Source: Sphingomonas jinjuensis
Lineage (GTDB): Bacteria; Pseudomonadota; Alphaproteobacteria; Sphingomonadales; Sphingomonadaceae
Direction of reading: 5' to 3'
Assembly (NCBI RefSeq): GCF_014197105.1
Contig: NZ_JACIEV010000003.1
Location: forward strand, 360,111-424,110
Length of the DNA stretch: 64,000 nt
The notes beneath the pieces are model-generated. The model saw only the letters and a program-made list of their open reading frames with translations. It had not been told where the DNA came from and made no database searches. Positions 8,567 through 17,713 of this stretch are shown piece after piece. The translations under genes and the position numbers were made by a program. Position 1 is the stretch's first letter, and the number at the start of each line of letters is the position of its first letter.

Positions 8567-8818
8567 CTATTTAAGCCTGAGCTGGCGCAGTATCCCATTC
8601 AACGCTGCGGTGCAGCCTTGCGCCCGGCCAATGTCGTGATCGGTAGCGGCGGAGTTCCAGAACATGTCGAGCGGCCAGCGCTCCGGGCAGTGGGCGATCA
8701 GGCAGCGCAGGGCGAGGCGGACCTCGATCGTGTCGACCTTGCCGCGCCCCGAGCGGGCGGCGGCGGCGCGCAGGATGTGGAGCGACAGGTCGATGATGAT
8801 CCGCTGGTGGCGCGACAT
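8567..8818 (-). CDS. Small conserved-looking protein downstream of dnaE2
   Basis: 83 residues, beginning MSRHQRIIIDLSLHIL. It starts 18 bases after the dnaE2 stop on the same strand, so it is probably the fourth gene of the imuA-imuB-dnaE2 transcript. The sequence is helical with two cysteines and no signal peptide or transmembrane segment; no known domain is recognised. Codon use (G/C at third positions) and the close spacing support a real gene. Whether it belongs functionally to the mutasome is unproven. Confidence 0.65.
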   Translation of the reverse strand: MSRHQRIIIDLSLHILRAAAARSGRGKVDTIEVRLALRCLIAHCPERWPLDMFWNSAATDHDIGRAQGCTAALNGILRQLRLK

Positions 8819-8836
8819 GGCCGATCGATCGGCCGA

Positions 8837-11800
8837 TCAATGGAAGTCGCGGGACTTGATCCGCACGACCGCCTCCGGGTCCATGCCGTTGGCGTGCGGC
8901 GGCCAATAGCTGTCGCGCGGGCCGGGTCGCCAGCCGGCATCGCCGCGGTCGGGGCTGCCGGCATGGCGCGCGCCGTCGCCGCGGCCCGTGGCATGCGGGA
9001 AGTCCATCTGCCCGACCTGGGCGAGGAGCGCGCCATGGTCGATGATCCGGTCGCAGATGACGTGGATCACCTGCCCCTCCTTCTGCACGCGACCCTTCAT
9101 CCCGATCATCGCGGCCGACATGACGGTGCGGCGCTGCGCCTCGAACCGGTCGGGCCAGAGGATGCCGTTGGCGATCCCCGTCTCGTCCTCGATGGTGATG
9201 AAGAGGACGCCCTTGGCGCTGCCCGGCTTCTGGCGGACGAGGATGATGCCGGCGACCTCGACATGGCGGCCGTCCTTGATGTGGGCGAGGTCGGCGCAGC
9301 GGATGATGCCGCGGCGGGTGAACTCCTGCCGCAGGAAGGCGAGGGGGTGCGCGCGGAGCGAGAGCTGGAGCGCGCGATAATCCTCCACGACCTCGCGGCC
9401 CTCGGTCAGCGGGCGTAGCGAGACGTCGGGCTCCAGCCCCTCCGGGCTGAACATCGCGGCCTGCGCGTCGGCGGCGGCGAAGAGCGGCAGCGGTGCCTCG
9501 CCCAGCCCCTTCACCTTCCACAGGCCCTGCCGGCGGTCCTCGCCGAGCGAATGGAAGACATCGGCCTCGGCGAGCCGCTCGATCGCCGCGCGCGGCACGC
9601 CTGCGCGCCGCCAGACCTCCTCGACAGACTGGAAGGGCGCGAATCCGCGTGCCGCGACGATCGCAGCGCCATGCGCGTTGGCGAGGCCGCGCACCTGGCG
9701 CAGGCCGAGCCGCACCGCGAGATAGCGGCCGCGTGTCGGCTCCAGCGTGCAGTCCCAGCGGCTGGTGTTGATGCAGGCCGGTCGCACCTCGACGCCATGC
9801 TCGCGCGCGTCGCGGACGACCTGCGCCGGCGCGTAGAAACCCATCGGCTGGGCATTGAGCAGCGCGGCGCAGAAGACGTCGGGATGATGGTGCTTCATCC
9901 AGCAGCTGGCATAGGCGATCTTGGCGAAGGAGGCGGCGTGGCTCTCGGGGAAACCGTAGGAGCCGAAGCCCTCGATCTGCTTGAACGTGCGCTCGGCGAA
10001 GTCGCGGGGATAGCCTCGGCTGACCATGCCCTCGACCAGCTTGTCGTAGAAGTGGCTGACCCCGCCGGTAAATTTGAACGTCGCCATAGCGCGGCGCAGC
10101 TGGTCGGCCTCCACCGCGGTGAAGCCCGCGCCGACGATCGCGACCTTCATCGCCTGTTCCTGGAACAGCGGCACCCCCAGCGTTTTCTCCAGCACCGCGC
10201 GTAGCTCGGGGCGCGGATAGTCGGGCTTCTCGCGCCCCTCGCGGCGGCGGAGATAGGGGTGGACCATGTCGCCCTGGATCGGGCCGGGGCGGACGATCGC
10301 AACCTCGATGACGAGATCGTAGAAGCGCGCGGGCTTCATCCGCGGCAACATGCTCATCTGCGCACGGGACTCGATCTGGAAGGTGCCGAGCGTGTCGGCC
10401 TTCTGGATCATGGCATAGACGTCCGGGTCGTCGTCCTGCAGGTCGGCCATGCCGACCCGGATGCCCTTCGCCTCCTCCAGCAGGTTGAAGGCGCGGTTCA
10501 TGCAGCCGAGCATACCGAGGCCCAGCACATCGACCTTCATGAACTTGAGCGCGTCGATATCGTCCTTGTCCCATTCGATTACCTGCCGGTCGACCATGGC
10601 GGCGGGCTCGATGGGGACGAGGTCGTCGAGCCGGTCGTGCGTCAGCACGAAGCCGCCGGGATGCTGCGACAGATGGCGCGGCACGCCAATCAGCTGGCGG
10701 GCGAGTTCGAGCGCGAGGCGCAGCCGCCGGTCGCTCATATTGAGGTTAAGCTGCGCGACCTGCTTCTCGCCGACGCCCTCCTGGCTCCAGCCCCAGACGA
10801 GGCCAGCGAGCGCCTTGGTCAGGTCCTCGGGCAGGCCCAAGGCCTTGCCGACCTCGCGCACGGCGCCGCGCGCGCGATAGCGGGTGACGACCGCGGTGAG
10901 CGCCGCATGGTTGCGGCCGTAGGTGTCGTAGATCCACTGGATGATCTCCTCGCGCCGCTCATGCTCGAAATCGACGTCGATATCGGGCGGCTCACGGCGT
11001 TCGCCGGAGACGAAGCGCTCGAAGAGAAGCTCGTGCTTGATCGGATCGATGCTGGTGATGCCGAGCACGAAGCAGACGCAGCTGTTCGCCGCCGAGCCGC
11101 GCCCCTGGCAGAGGATGCCGCGGCGCCGGCTCTCGGCGACGATGCTGTTCACCGTCAGGAAGTAGGGCGCATAGCCGAGCTCGCCGATCAGCCGCAGCTC
11201 GTGCGCGATCTGGTCGCGATAGGCTTGTGGCAGGCCGCCAGGGAACATCCGCGCCGCCGCGGTCTCGGTCAGCTGTTCAAGCGCGCCTTGCGCGGTCAGC
11301 CCCTCGACAACGCGCTCGTGCGGATATTGATAGCTGAGTTCACCAAGGTCGAAGGTGCAGGCGCGCGCGATCGCGGCGGTGGCGGCGATCGCATCGGGGA
11401 AGGCGGCGAAGCGCCGCTCCATCTCGGCGGGAGACTTGAGATGGCGGTCGGCATGGCGCTCGCGCCGGTAGCCGAGCGTGTCGACCATGCATTTCTCGCG
11501 GATCGCGGTGACGACGTCCTGCAACAGCCGCGCCTCGGGGGCATGGTAGAGGATATCGCCGAGCGCCACTGTGCGGACGCCCGCCTTGCACGCGAGCGTG
11601 GCGAGATCGTACAGCCGCAGCGCATCGTCGGGCCGCCGGCGGAAGGCGAGGCCGCAATAGCCGCGCGCGCCGAAGGTCGTGCGCAGTTCGGCGAGCTGCG
11701 CCGCGGTCACCGCATCCGCCTCGCCCGGCAGCAGGATCGCGACCAGCCCTTCGCTCCACGCGACGACGTCGCTCCAGCCGAGCGTGCAGCCGCCCTTGCC

Positions 11801-12100
11801 CGCGCGTGCCTTGCCGAGGGTCAGCAACCGGGTCAGCCGCGACCAGGCGGGCTTGTCGGTCGGGTAGAGCAGCAGCGCGCGGCCGTCGTCGAGGTCGACC
11901 CGCGCGCCCGCCATCATCCGCACGCCCGTCGCCTTCTGCGCCTCCCACGCGCGCACCAGCCCGGCGACGCTGCCGCGATCGACGATGCCGAGCGCGCCAT
12001 GACCCTGCAGCGCGGCGGCGGCGAACAGCTCGTCGGGCGACGAAGCACCACGCAGGAACGAGAAATGGCTCGTCACCTGAAGCTCGACATACGTCGTCAT
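8837..12100 (-). CDS. dnaE2: Error-prone DNA polymerase DnaE2 (ImuC)
   Basis: 1087 residues, a normal length for DnaE2. C-family polymerase acting in damage-induced mutagenesis together with ImuA and ImuB. The start ATG at 12100 overlaps the imuB stop (TGATG) and gives the conserved N-terminus [20 protein letters not shown], the beginning of a PHP-like domain. The palm contains [14 protein letters not shown] with the catalytic aspartates, followed by the conserved [20 protein letters not shown] segment. A helix-hairpin-helix region and a C-terminal OB fold ([18 protein letters not shown]) complete the protein. It acts in the cytoplasm at stalled forks and needs ImuB to bind the sliding clamp. 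It should be SOS-induced from the LexA box at 14585, upstream of imuA. Confidence 0.97.
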   Translation of the reverse strand: MTTYVELQVTSHFSFLRGASSPDELFAAAALQGHGALGIVDRGSVAGLVRAWEAQKATGVRMMAGARVDLDDGRALLLYPTDKPAWSRLTRLLTLGKARAGKGGCTLGWSDVVAWSEGLVAILLPGEADAVTAAQLAELRTTFGARGYCGLAFRRRPDDALRLYDLATLACKAGVRTVALGDILYHAPEARLLQDVVTAIREKCMVDTLGYRRERHADRHLKSPAEMERRFAAFPDAIAATAAIARACTFDLGELSYQYPHERVVEGLTAQGALEQLTETAAARMFPGGLPQAYRDQIAHELRLIGELGYAPYFLTVNSIVAESRRRGILCQGRGSAANSCVCFVLGITSIDPIKHELLFERFVSGERREPPDIDVDFEHERREEIIQWIYDTYGRNHAALTAVVTRYRARGAVREVGKALGLPEDLTKALAGLVWGWSQEGVGEKQVAQLNLNMSDRRLRLALELARQLIGVPRHLSQHPGGFVLTHDRLDDLVPIEPAAMVDRQVIEWDKDDIDALKFMKVDVLGLGMLGCMNRAFNLLEEAKGIRVGMADLQDDDPDVYAMIQKADTLGTFQIESRAQMSMLPRMKPARFYDLVIEVAIVRPGPIQGDMVHPYLRRREGREKPDYPRPELRAVLEKTLGVPLFQEQAMKVAIVGAGFTAVEADQLRRAMATFKFTGGVSHFYDKLVEGMVSRGYPRDFAERTFKQIEGFGSYGFPESHAASFAKIAYASCWMKHHHPDVFCAALLNAQPMGFYAPAQVVRDAREHGVEVRPACINTSRWDCTLEPTRGRYLAVRLGLRQVRGLANAHGAAIVAARGFAPFQSVEEVWRRAGVPRAAIERLAEADVFHSLGEDRRQGLWKVKGLGEAPLPLFAAADAQAAMFSPEGLEPDVSLRPLTEGREVVEDYRALQLSLRAHPLAFLRQEFTRRGIIRCADLAHIKDGRHVEVAGIILVRQKPGSAKGVLFITIEDETGIANGILWPDRFEAQRRTVMSAAMIGMKGRVQKEGQVIHVICDRIIDHGALLAQVGQMDFPHATGRGDGARHAGSPDRGDAGWRPGPRDSYWPPHANGMDPEAVVRIKSRDFH

Positions 12101-13887
12101 CAGCCGAACAGCCCGTGAAGATACCAGCTGAGATCGCCGGTCGCAGGCTCGACCCCGTCGCCGCGGCGGAACAGCCAGAAGCGCGCGCCGCTCTCGTCCT
12201 CGACGCGGAAATAGTCGCGCACCGCCCAGACCTCGCCGTCGCGCCGCCACCATTCGCCATAGATGCGCTCCGGCCCGTCGCCCGCGACCACCGCATGGAC
12301 CTGCCCGCGCCAGGTGAAGCGGCGCGGCGGCGCGTCGGGGAGGAGGGCGAGCACGCCGCTCAGCGGCTCGGGCCGGCTGAGCAGCCGCACCGGCCGGCGC
12401 CATGCCGGCCAGCCGGTCGGCGCGGCGAGCGGAGGCGCACGGCGCACCGCGCGTTCGGGCACGTCGCTCTCGACCGGCGCGGCGGTGAACAGCGCCGCCT
12501 CGCCGACCCGGCCGGCGATCTGGTCGACGAGCGTCGCGACATCGGGCACCGCCGCCTCACCGGTCAGGTCGCCCGCCACCGCGGTCGCGCCGAGCTGATC
12601 GGTGCGCGTCGCGGCGAGGCGCATCGTCTCGATCCCGTCGCCCGGCTCGATCCGTTCTATACGCAGATGGAACAGGCGGGCGAGGTGCGCGGCGTCGCGG
12701 GTCGCGCGCGCGGTGCCGATCGCGAGGCGCTGTTCGCTGCCGTCGATCCGTTCGAGCAGCAGCACCAATGTGCGCACGCCGCGCCCGCGCGCCTGCAACA
12801 CCAGCATCATGTCGGCGAGAAGGTCGGCGATCACCTGCTCGATCGCCTCGGCGGTGCCGATCGGTTCGAGCAGCCGGCGTTTCGCGACCGGCATCTCCTC
12901 GGGCACGACCGGCACGATCGGCTCCGCCACCCGGCCGAGCGCCGCGTCGAGCCGGTTCACGCTGGCGAGCCCCAGCCGCCGCGCGAGCGGTCCGCGCGGC
13001 AGCGGCAGGAGGTCGGCGATCCGGTCAAAGCCGAACCGCTGCGCCGCGGTGATCGCGTCGGGGCTCAGCCGCAAGGCGGCGGGGGGCAGCGCACTGATCG
13101 CCTGCGCCTCGCCGCCGGTGGGGACGATCGTCACCGCCTCGCGCCCGTTGCGTGCCAGCGCATGCGCCGCGCCCGGCGTTCCCGCCACTGCGACGCGCGC
13201 GGTATAGCCGAAGCGCCGGCAGAAGCGGACCAGCCGCGCGCAGAAGCGCGCCTCGCCGCCATGAAGATGCGCCGTGCCCGTCAGGTCGAGCCACAGTCCG
13301 TCCGCGCCGCTCGGCGCGGCGGTCGGGGTCCAGTGGCGCACGGCGTGGAGCGTCAGCCCGTCGAGCACCGCTCCATCCGCCACCGGATCGGCGGGGCGGA
13401 TGTCGAGATCGGGCACCAGGGCGCGCGCCTGGGTGATCGCCATGCCGGGTACGAGGCCGAGCGCCAGCGCCGCGGGGCAGGCGGCGGCGATTACCTGCCG
13501 CTGGCCGATTGCCTCGGCAAGGATCAGCGGCACGGCGTGAGCAACCGGCGCAACCAGTCCCGGCTGGCGAGCCGCAACCGTCGCCTGTGCGCGCTTGAAC
13601 GGATGCTCCGCGGCCTCCGACCGGCGACCGAGTTCGCGCATCCTTGGCTGCTGGTGAAGCGGCAGCGCCGCGGCTTCCTCGGCGATCGCGGCGCGCGCGC
13701 TCTCCGCCTGCGCCCAGCGCGCGCCCGGCCGCCAGCCGCCACCCCGCGGCACCGAACAGGCGCCGGGGTCGTCGTCGACCGGCAGCAGCGGCAGCGCGGG
13801 CGCGTCAGGCAGCGCGCGCGGTCGCTCCAGCCGCCGCAACCGCTCGATCGCGAGGTGCGGCAGGTAGAGCGAGGCGACCCGTGGCAT
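12100..13887 (-). CDS. imuB: Inactive Y-family polymerase-like protein ImuB
   Basis: 595 residues from ATG 13887, chosen because it gives the conserved start [19 protein letters not shown]. The Y-family catalytic DxD seen in dinB nearby (HVDMDAFFASVEQ) is absent here and is replaced by [10 protein letters not shown], as expected for ImuB, a catalytically dead Y-family protein that bridges DnaE2, ImuA and the beta clamp. The C-terminus WYLHGLFG is typical of the family. The start overlaps the imuA coding end by 83 bases and the stop overlaps dnaE2 by one base, so translation of all three is probably coupled. Confidence 0.95.
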   Translation of the reverse strand: MPRVASLYLPHLAIERLRRLERPRALPDAPALPLLPVDDDPGACSVPRGGGWRPGARWAQAESARAAIAEEAAALPLHQQPRMRELGRRSEAAEHPFKRAQATVAARQPGLVAPVAHAVPLILAEAIGQRQVIAAACPAALALGLVPGMAITQARALVPDLDIRPADPVADGAVLDGLTLHAVRHWTPTAAPSGADGLWLDLTGTAHLHGGEARFCARLVRFCRRFGYTARVAVAGTPGAAHALARNGREAVTIVPTGGEAQAISALPPAALRLSPDAITAAQRFGFDRIADLLPLPRGPLARRLGLASVNRLDAALGRVAEPIVPVVPEEMPVAKRRLLEPIGTAEAIEQVIADLLADMMLVLQARGRGVRTLVLLLERIDGSEQRLAIGTARATRDAAHLARLFHLRIERIEPGDGIETMRLAATRTDQLGATAVAGDLTGEAAVPDVATLVDQIAGRVGEAALFTAAPVESDVPERAVRRAPPLAAPTGWPAWRRPVRLLSRPEPLSGVLALLPDAPPRRFTWRGQVHAVVAGDGPERIYGEWWRRDGEVWAVRDYFRVEDESGARFWLFRRGDGVEPATGDLSWYLHGLFG

Positions 13888-14569
13888 CGCAAGCCTCCAG
13901 TTCGAGGGTGAAGCCCGGCCCGCCGCGCTGGCGGGCGAGTTCGACGGTCCAGCGCGGCCGGCCGACGCCCGGCGCGGGCAGGGGGGCGGACGGTGCGCAG
14001 GCAATCCGCCAGCGCGTCATGGCGGCAGAGAGTTCGGTCAGCGGGTCGATGGCCTGACGTCGCCAGCGCCGCGACAGCAGGGCGGGCGTCGCGCCGGTCA
14101 TGGCGGCAAGCTGGAGCCGGCGACTGGCGACCATGTCCGCGCGCTTCACCTCGCCGACGACGGCGGCGAGCCCGCCATGGCGCAGGGCATCCTCCATCAC
14201 GGCGAGCACGTCCTTGTCCTCGCGCACCTCGACGAACAGCAGCGTCGCCGGGTCGAGTCCTGCCTGTTCAAGCCCCGGTGCATAGAGGTCGAAGCGGGTC
14301 ACCGCCCACAGCACGCGCCGGCTTCGATCGGCTGCGGCGCGCGCCGCGATGCCCACCGCAAACAGTGTCGCAGCCGCGTCGTCGCTCAGCGTCGACGTTG
14401 CCGGCGATACCTCGTGCAGCCCGTTCAGGGCGAGACCTCCTGCCGCCAGTCGCCCGTCCATCGCCTCGATCCCGAAGGGCAGGATGGCCGTGTCGTCCAC
14501 GCGCGCAGCGTCGCTGCACTCTCGCAGGAGCGCCTCGGCTTCTTGGCGGCGAAGGGCAGCGGACATCAT
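13805..14569 (-). CDS. imuA: SOS mutasome protein ImuA (RecA-like)
   Basis: 254 residues, usual length for ImuA. It has the family's conserved N-terminal segment (LPFGIEAMDGRLAAGGLA followed by LHEV) and a RecA-like core, and is required with ImuB and DnaE2 for induced mutagenesis. Two start codons are adjacent (14569 and 14566); the ribosome site is weak, so the exact start is open. It is the first gene of the minus-strand SOS unit, with a perfect LexA box about 15-30 bases upstream of the start. Its last 83 bases overlap the start of imuB in another frame. Confidence 0.93.
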   Translation of the reverse strand: MMSAALRRQEAEALLRECSDAARVDDTAILPFGIEAMDGRLAAGGLALNGLHEVSPATSTLSDDAAATLFAVGIAARAAADRSRRVLWAVTRFDLYAPGLEQAGLDPATLLFVEVREDKDVLAVMEDALRHGGLAAVVGEVKRADMVASRRLQLAAMTGATPALLSRRWRRQAIDPLTELSAAMTRWRIACAPSAPLPAPGVGRPRWTVELARQRGGPGFTLELEACDATGRLALPAAPRDRAVAAAGATARAA

Positions 14570-14584
14570 TGCAGCGACTCACGT

Positions 14585-14599
14585 GTTCGCTTTATGTTC
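14585..14599. promoter_or_regulatory. LexA box between imuA and the divergent zinc-ribbon gene
   Basis: GTTC-GCTTTAT-GTTC matches exactly the alphaproteobacterial LexA consensus GTTC-N7-GTTC. It lies 16 bases upstream of imuA and 44 bases upstream of the divergent gene at 14643, so one repressor site may control both units. Confidence 0.9.
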
Positions 14600-14642
14600 C
14601 GTATTTCTTGATGAAGGGTCAAGGCGTTGCGGAGCCGAATCG

Positions 14643-15023
14643 ATGAACCGAACAGCAGGGGACGGCCCAGGCACCAGCACGCGCCATGCCTCGTCCAGTA
14701 GCGACTATGACCATGTCGGCCGCCGCCTGCGGACGCTCGAACAGTGCGCGTTGCACAAGCGGACGCTGCGGCTCACCTGTCCCGAATGCGGCCACATCCG
14801 CGTCCTCGACGCCGTGTCGCTGTGGTGGCTGTTCCATCGGCGTGGCTGGGAGGACACGCTGCCGGCTGTCTGCGGAAGGCTGCACTGCGCGGCTTGTCGG
14901 ACACGGGACGGGCTCAAGGCACGACCGCGGATCACCGTGGGCCGCGATCCGCCGACGGGCGAACCGCTACCCTATCCCGACGCTGCGACCTGGAAGAGGC
15001 TTGTGTCGCGCTATCGCTCGTGA
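14643..15023 (+). CDS. Small zinc-ribbon-like protein divergent from imuA
   Basis: 126 residues, unknown function. The middle holds CPECGH and, about 35 residues later, CGRLHCAAC, which together could form a four-cysteine zinc site. The first 20 residues look disordered. It faces away from imuA across a LexA box and is followed after 12 bases by the YedK/HMCES-like gene, so it is probably co-induced with the SOS response. The zinc-ribbon reading is from cysteine spacing only; a DNA-binding or scaffolding role is a guess. Confidence 0.75.
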   Translation: MNRTAGDGPGTSTRHASSSSDYDHVGRRLRTLEQCALHKRTLRLTCPECGHIRVLDAVSLWWLFHRRGWEDTLPAVCGRLHCAACRTRDGLKARPRITVGRDPPTGEPLPYPDAATWKRLVSRYRS

Positions 15024-15035
15024 TCGAACGGTAGA

Positions 15036-15662
15036 ATGTGCAATCTTTACAGCCTGAAGGTCGATCCGCGCGGTTATTTCGACGCGCTGGCCGCCGCCGA
15101 GGACCCGGCCAATACCCTGGCGGTCGAGAAGGATTACGCTGCCCCCGGCAAGCCCGGCTTCGTCGTGCGGCAGGAGGGCGGACAACGCGTGCTCAGCACG
15201 ATGCGTTGGGGCTTTCCGACGCGCAAACCCCGCAAGCGGCCGGCGCGGGAGGGTGAACTGCCCTTCCTCTACGACTGGTGGACCAACGCGCGGAACATGC
15301 AGAGCAACATGTGGAAGCCGTGGCTGTTGAAAGCCGAGCACCGCTGCCTCGTGCCCTTCACCCGCTTCGCCGAGCCGAAGGCCGTTGCCGACCGGCAGGG
15401 GCCCGGCGACACCAATTGGTGGTTCACCGTCGCTGACCAGGAGACACCGTGTTTCGCCGGCCTGTGGAAGTTCGACCAGGACCACGACCGCGTCTACGCC
15501 TTCTGCACCACCGAGCCCAACCCGCTGGTCGCGCCCAAGCACCCGAAGGCGATGCCGGTCATCCTGCTGGCCGAGGATCAGCAACGCTGGCTGACTGCGC
15601 CCGTCGAGGAGGCGATGGGGCTGCTGACGGCATATCCATCGCAGCTGATGGGCGTCAGCTGA
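15036..15662 (+). CDS. SOS-response-associated peptidase family protein (YedK/HMCES-like)
   Basis: 208 residues. The SRAP family forms a thiazolidine crosslink between its second-position cysteine and abasic sites in single-stranded DNA, shielding them from mutagenic bypass. The visible hallmarks are MCN at the N-terminus (Cys2), the NARN segment with the catalytic asparagine region (WWTNARNMQ) and the HPKAMPVIL segment with the catalytic histidine. It lies 12 bases after the zinc-ribbon gene and shares its LexA-controlled promoter region. Its 3' end overlaps that of the convergent DUF427 gene by eight bases. Confidence 0.93.
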   Translation: MCNLYSLKVDPRGYFDALAAAEDPANTLAVEKDYAAPGKPGFVVRQEGGQRVLSTMRWGFPTRKPRKRPAREGELPFLYDWWTNARNMQSNMWKPWLLKAEHRCLVPFTRFAEPKAVADRQGPGDTNWWFTVADQETPCFAGLWKFDQDHDRVYAFCTTEPNPLVAPKHPKAMPVILLAEDQQRWLTAPVEEAMGLLTAYPSQLMGVS

Positions 15663-15936
15663 CCGTCACGCCTTTCCAGAACGCGACCCGGTCGCGGATC
15701 GCCTCGGCCTTGGGCTTCGGGTCGGGATAGTACCAGACGGCGTCGGCATTCTCGGCGCCATCGACGTCCAGGTTGTAGTAATGCGCCGTGCCCTTCCACG
15801 GGCAGACCGACGTCGTGGCGCTGGGCCGGAGCACCGACTGGTCGACCGAATCCGCTGGGAAATAGTGGTTGCCTTCGACCACCACGGTATCGTCGCTCCT
15901 CGCGATCACCGCGCCGTTCCAACGTGCCTCGACCAT
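15655..15936 (-). CDS. DUF427 domain-containing protein
   Basis: 93 residues from ATG 15936, with AAGGAG 8 nt upstream; the longer frame to 16011 has no such site. The sequence shows DUF427 hallmarks: MVEARWNGAVIARSDDT at the start, GNHYFPADSVD, then CPWKGTAHYYN and WYYPDPKPKAEAIRDRVAFW. The family is a small beta-rich domain of unknown biochemical role. It is convergent with the YedK-like gene and divergent from dinB. Nothing suggests it is part of the SOS units apart from location. Confidence 0.9.
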   Translation of the reverse strand: MVEARWNGAVIARSDDTVVVEGNHYFPADSVDQSVLRPSATTSVCPWKGTAHYYNLDVDGAENADAVWYYPDPKPKAEAIRDRVAFWKGVTVS

Positions 15937-16035
15937 CGTTGCGTCTCCTTTGCACGGGTACAGGTCGGGCGGGGCGGGCCCATGGTCAAGCCGATGCACC
16001 CCCGATGGCATATTCTCCAGCGCTCTCGACAGAAT

Positions 16036-16050
16036 GTTCCCAATCCGTTC
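16036..16050. promoter_or_regulatory. LexA box upstream of dinB
   Basis: GTTC-CCAATCC-GTTC is a second exact GTTC-N7-GTTC site, 20 bases before the dinB start codon. It should control the dinB-alkB-exonuclease operon. Confidence 0.88.
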
Positions 16051-16070
16051 CGCCTGCGGTAGAAGGCGCC

Positions 16071-17153
16071 ATGGCGGTGCGCAAGATCATCCACGTCGAC
16101 ATGGACGCCTTCTTCGCGTCGGTGGAGCAGCGCGACGATCCGTCGTTGCGCGGCAAGCCGGTCGCCGTCGGCCATGCCGCCGCCCGCGGCGTCGTCGCCG
16201 CCGCGAGCTACGAGGCGAGGGCGTTCGGCGTCCGCTCGGCGCTGCCGTCGGTCACCGCACTGCGTCGCTGCCCCGACCTCGTCTTCGTGCCGCCGCGCTT
16301 CGAGGTCTATCGCGACGTATCGCGCCAGATCCATGAGGTGTTCGCGCGCTACACCGACCTGATCCAGCCACTGTCGCTCGACGAGGCGTATCTCGACGTC
16401 ACCGCGAACAAGCGCGGGCTGGACACAGCCTGGCTGACTGCCAAGGCGATCCGCGCCGACATTCTCGCCGAAACCGGGCTGACCGCGTCGGCGGGTGTTT
16501 CGTACAACAAGTTCCTCGCCAAGCTCGCCTCCGACCATCGCAAGCCCAACGGCCAGTTCGCGGTGACGCCAGACATGGGCGCCGCCTGGGTCGAAACGCT
16601 GCCGGTCAGCCGCTTCTACGGGGTCGGGCCGGTGACCGCGGAGAAGATGAAGCGGCTGGGAATTGAGACGGGCGCCGACCTCAAGGCGAAGTCGCTGGCG
16701 TTCCTGCAGCAGCATTTCGGCAGCGCCGCGGAATGGTATCATGCCATCGCGCGCGGGCAGGACGACCGCCCGGTCAATCCCAACCGGGTGCGCAAGTCTT
16801 CGGGATCGGAGACGACCTTCGACCGTGACCTGACGCAAGCGGCGGAGATCGAGGCGGGCGTGCTCAGGATGGCGGACGACGTGTGGTCGTGGTGTGAGAG
16901 CCGCCAGGCGTTCGGCCGGACGGTGACGGTAAAGGTAAAATATGCCGACTTCCACCAGATCACCCGGCGTCGCAGCCAGCCGTTGCCGGTCATAAACCGC
17001 CACGCACTGCACGCCGCCGCGCTCGCGCTGATCCGGTCGGTGCTGCCGACGCAGAAGGGCATCCGGCTGGTCGGGGTGACGGTGTCCAACTTCGCCGGGG
17101 TTACGACCGATGCCGCCGACGAACTGCCGATCTTCGTCGAGGCGGCGGCATGA
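16071..17153 (+). CDS. dinB: DNA polymerase IV (DinB)
   Basis: 360 residues from ATG 16071. Y-family translesion polymerase. The conserved start IIHVDMDAFFASVEQRDDP carries the first catalytic aspartates, SLDEAYLDVT carries the second acidic pair, and the little-finger region follows RKSSGSETTFDRDL. Unlike ImuB in the same window it retains all catalytic acids. A LexA box lies 20 bases upstream. The stop overlaps the next gene as ATGA, so dinB, alkB and the exonuclease are translationally coupled. Confidence 0.96.
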   Translation: MAVRKIIHVDMDAFFASVEQRDDPSLRGKPVAVGHAAARGVVAAASYEARAFGVRSALPSVTALRRCPDLVFVPPRFEVYRDVSRQIHEVFARYTDLIQPLSLDEAYLDVTANKRGLDTAWLTAKAIRADILAETGLTASAGVSYNKFLAKLASDHRKPNGQFAVTPDMGAAWVETLPVSRFYGVGPVTAEKMKRLGIETGADLKAKSLAFLQQHFGSAAEWYHAIARGQDDRPVNPNRVRKSSGSETTFDRDLTQAAEIEAGVLRMADDVWSWCESRQAFGRTVTVKVKYADFHQITRRRSQPLPVINRHALHAAALALIRSVLPTQKGIRLVGVTVSNFAGVTTDAADELPIFVEAAA

Positions 17154-17713
17154 TGCTGGACCTGTTCGACACGCCGCTGCTGCCGGGGCTGGCGCAACGA
17201 GCGTCGCTGATCAGCGTGCAGGAGGAGCGCCTGCTGATCGACAACATCGATGCCACCGACCTGGCGCCGTTCCGGTTCCAGGGCTGGACGGGCAAGCGGC
17301 TGACGACCTCGTTCGGGTGGAGCTACGATTTCGAGGTGGGCCGCCCCAAGGACGCTCCGCCGATGCCGGACTGGCTGCTCCTGATCCGTGACAGGGCGGC
17401 CAGGTTCGCCGGGCTGGCGCCGGCAGCGCTGATCCAGGCGCTGCTGATCCGCTACGATCCGGGCGCGGGGATCGGCTGGCATCGCGACCGGCCGATCTAC
17501 GGCCATGTCGTCGGCCTGTCGCTCGGCGCGCCCGCCACCATGCGCTTCCGGCGCCGACGCGGCGACGGGTTCGATCGCGTATCAATGCCGCTCAACCCGC
17601 GCGGCGGCTATCACATGACCGGTCCGGCGCGACACGAATGGGAGCATAGCATCGCGCCGATGGAACAACCGCGCTGGTCGATCACCTTCCGCAGCCTGGC
17701 AGACGCGCGATGA
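17150..17713 (+). CDS. alkB: AlkB-like 2-oxoglutarate/Fe(II) dioxygenase
   Basis: 187 residues. AlkB-type enzymes remove alkyl groups from DNA bases by oxidative demethylation. The iron-binding HxD is in GIGWHRDRPIYGHVVG, the distal histidine in HEWEHSIAP, and the 2-oxoglutarate-binding arginines in PRWSITFR. The N-terminal nucleotide-recognition region contains RFQGWTGKRLTTSFGW. It overlaps dinB by four bases at the front and the exonuclease by four bases at the end, so direct reversal and translesion synthesis are produced together under LexA control. Confidence 0.93.
   Translation: MMLDLFDTPLLPGLAQRASLISVQEERLLIDNIDATDLAPFRFQGWTGKRLTTSFGWSYDFEVGRPKDAPPMPDWLLLIRDRAARFAGLAPAALIQALLIRYDPGAGIGWHRDRPIYGHVVGLSLGAPATMRFRRRRGDGFDRVSMPLNPRGGYHMTGPARHEWEHSIAPMEQPRWSITFRSLADAR

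Noticed and set aside
8374..8598. Two 66-residue frames on opposite strands
   Set aside because: No ribosome site or family resemblance; they lie over repeats and the end of the mutasome unit.
8571..10574. 667-residue minus-strand frame
   Set aside because: Other frame of dnaE2 on the same strand; the dnaE2 frame carries all polymerase motifs.
10259..12118. 619-residue plus-strand frame
   Set aside because: Lies wholly antisense to dnaE2 and imuB; composition is typical of a GC-rich shadow frame with no domain.
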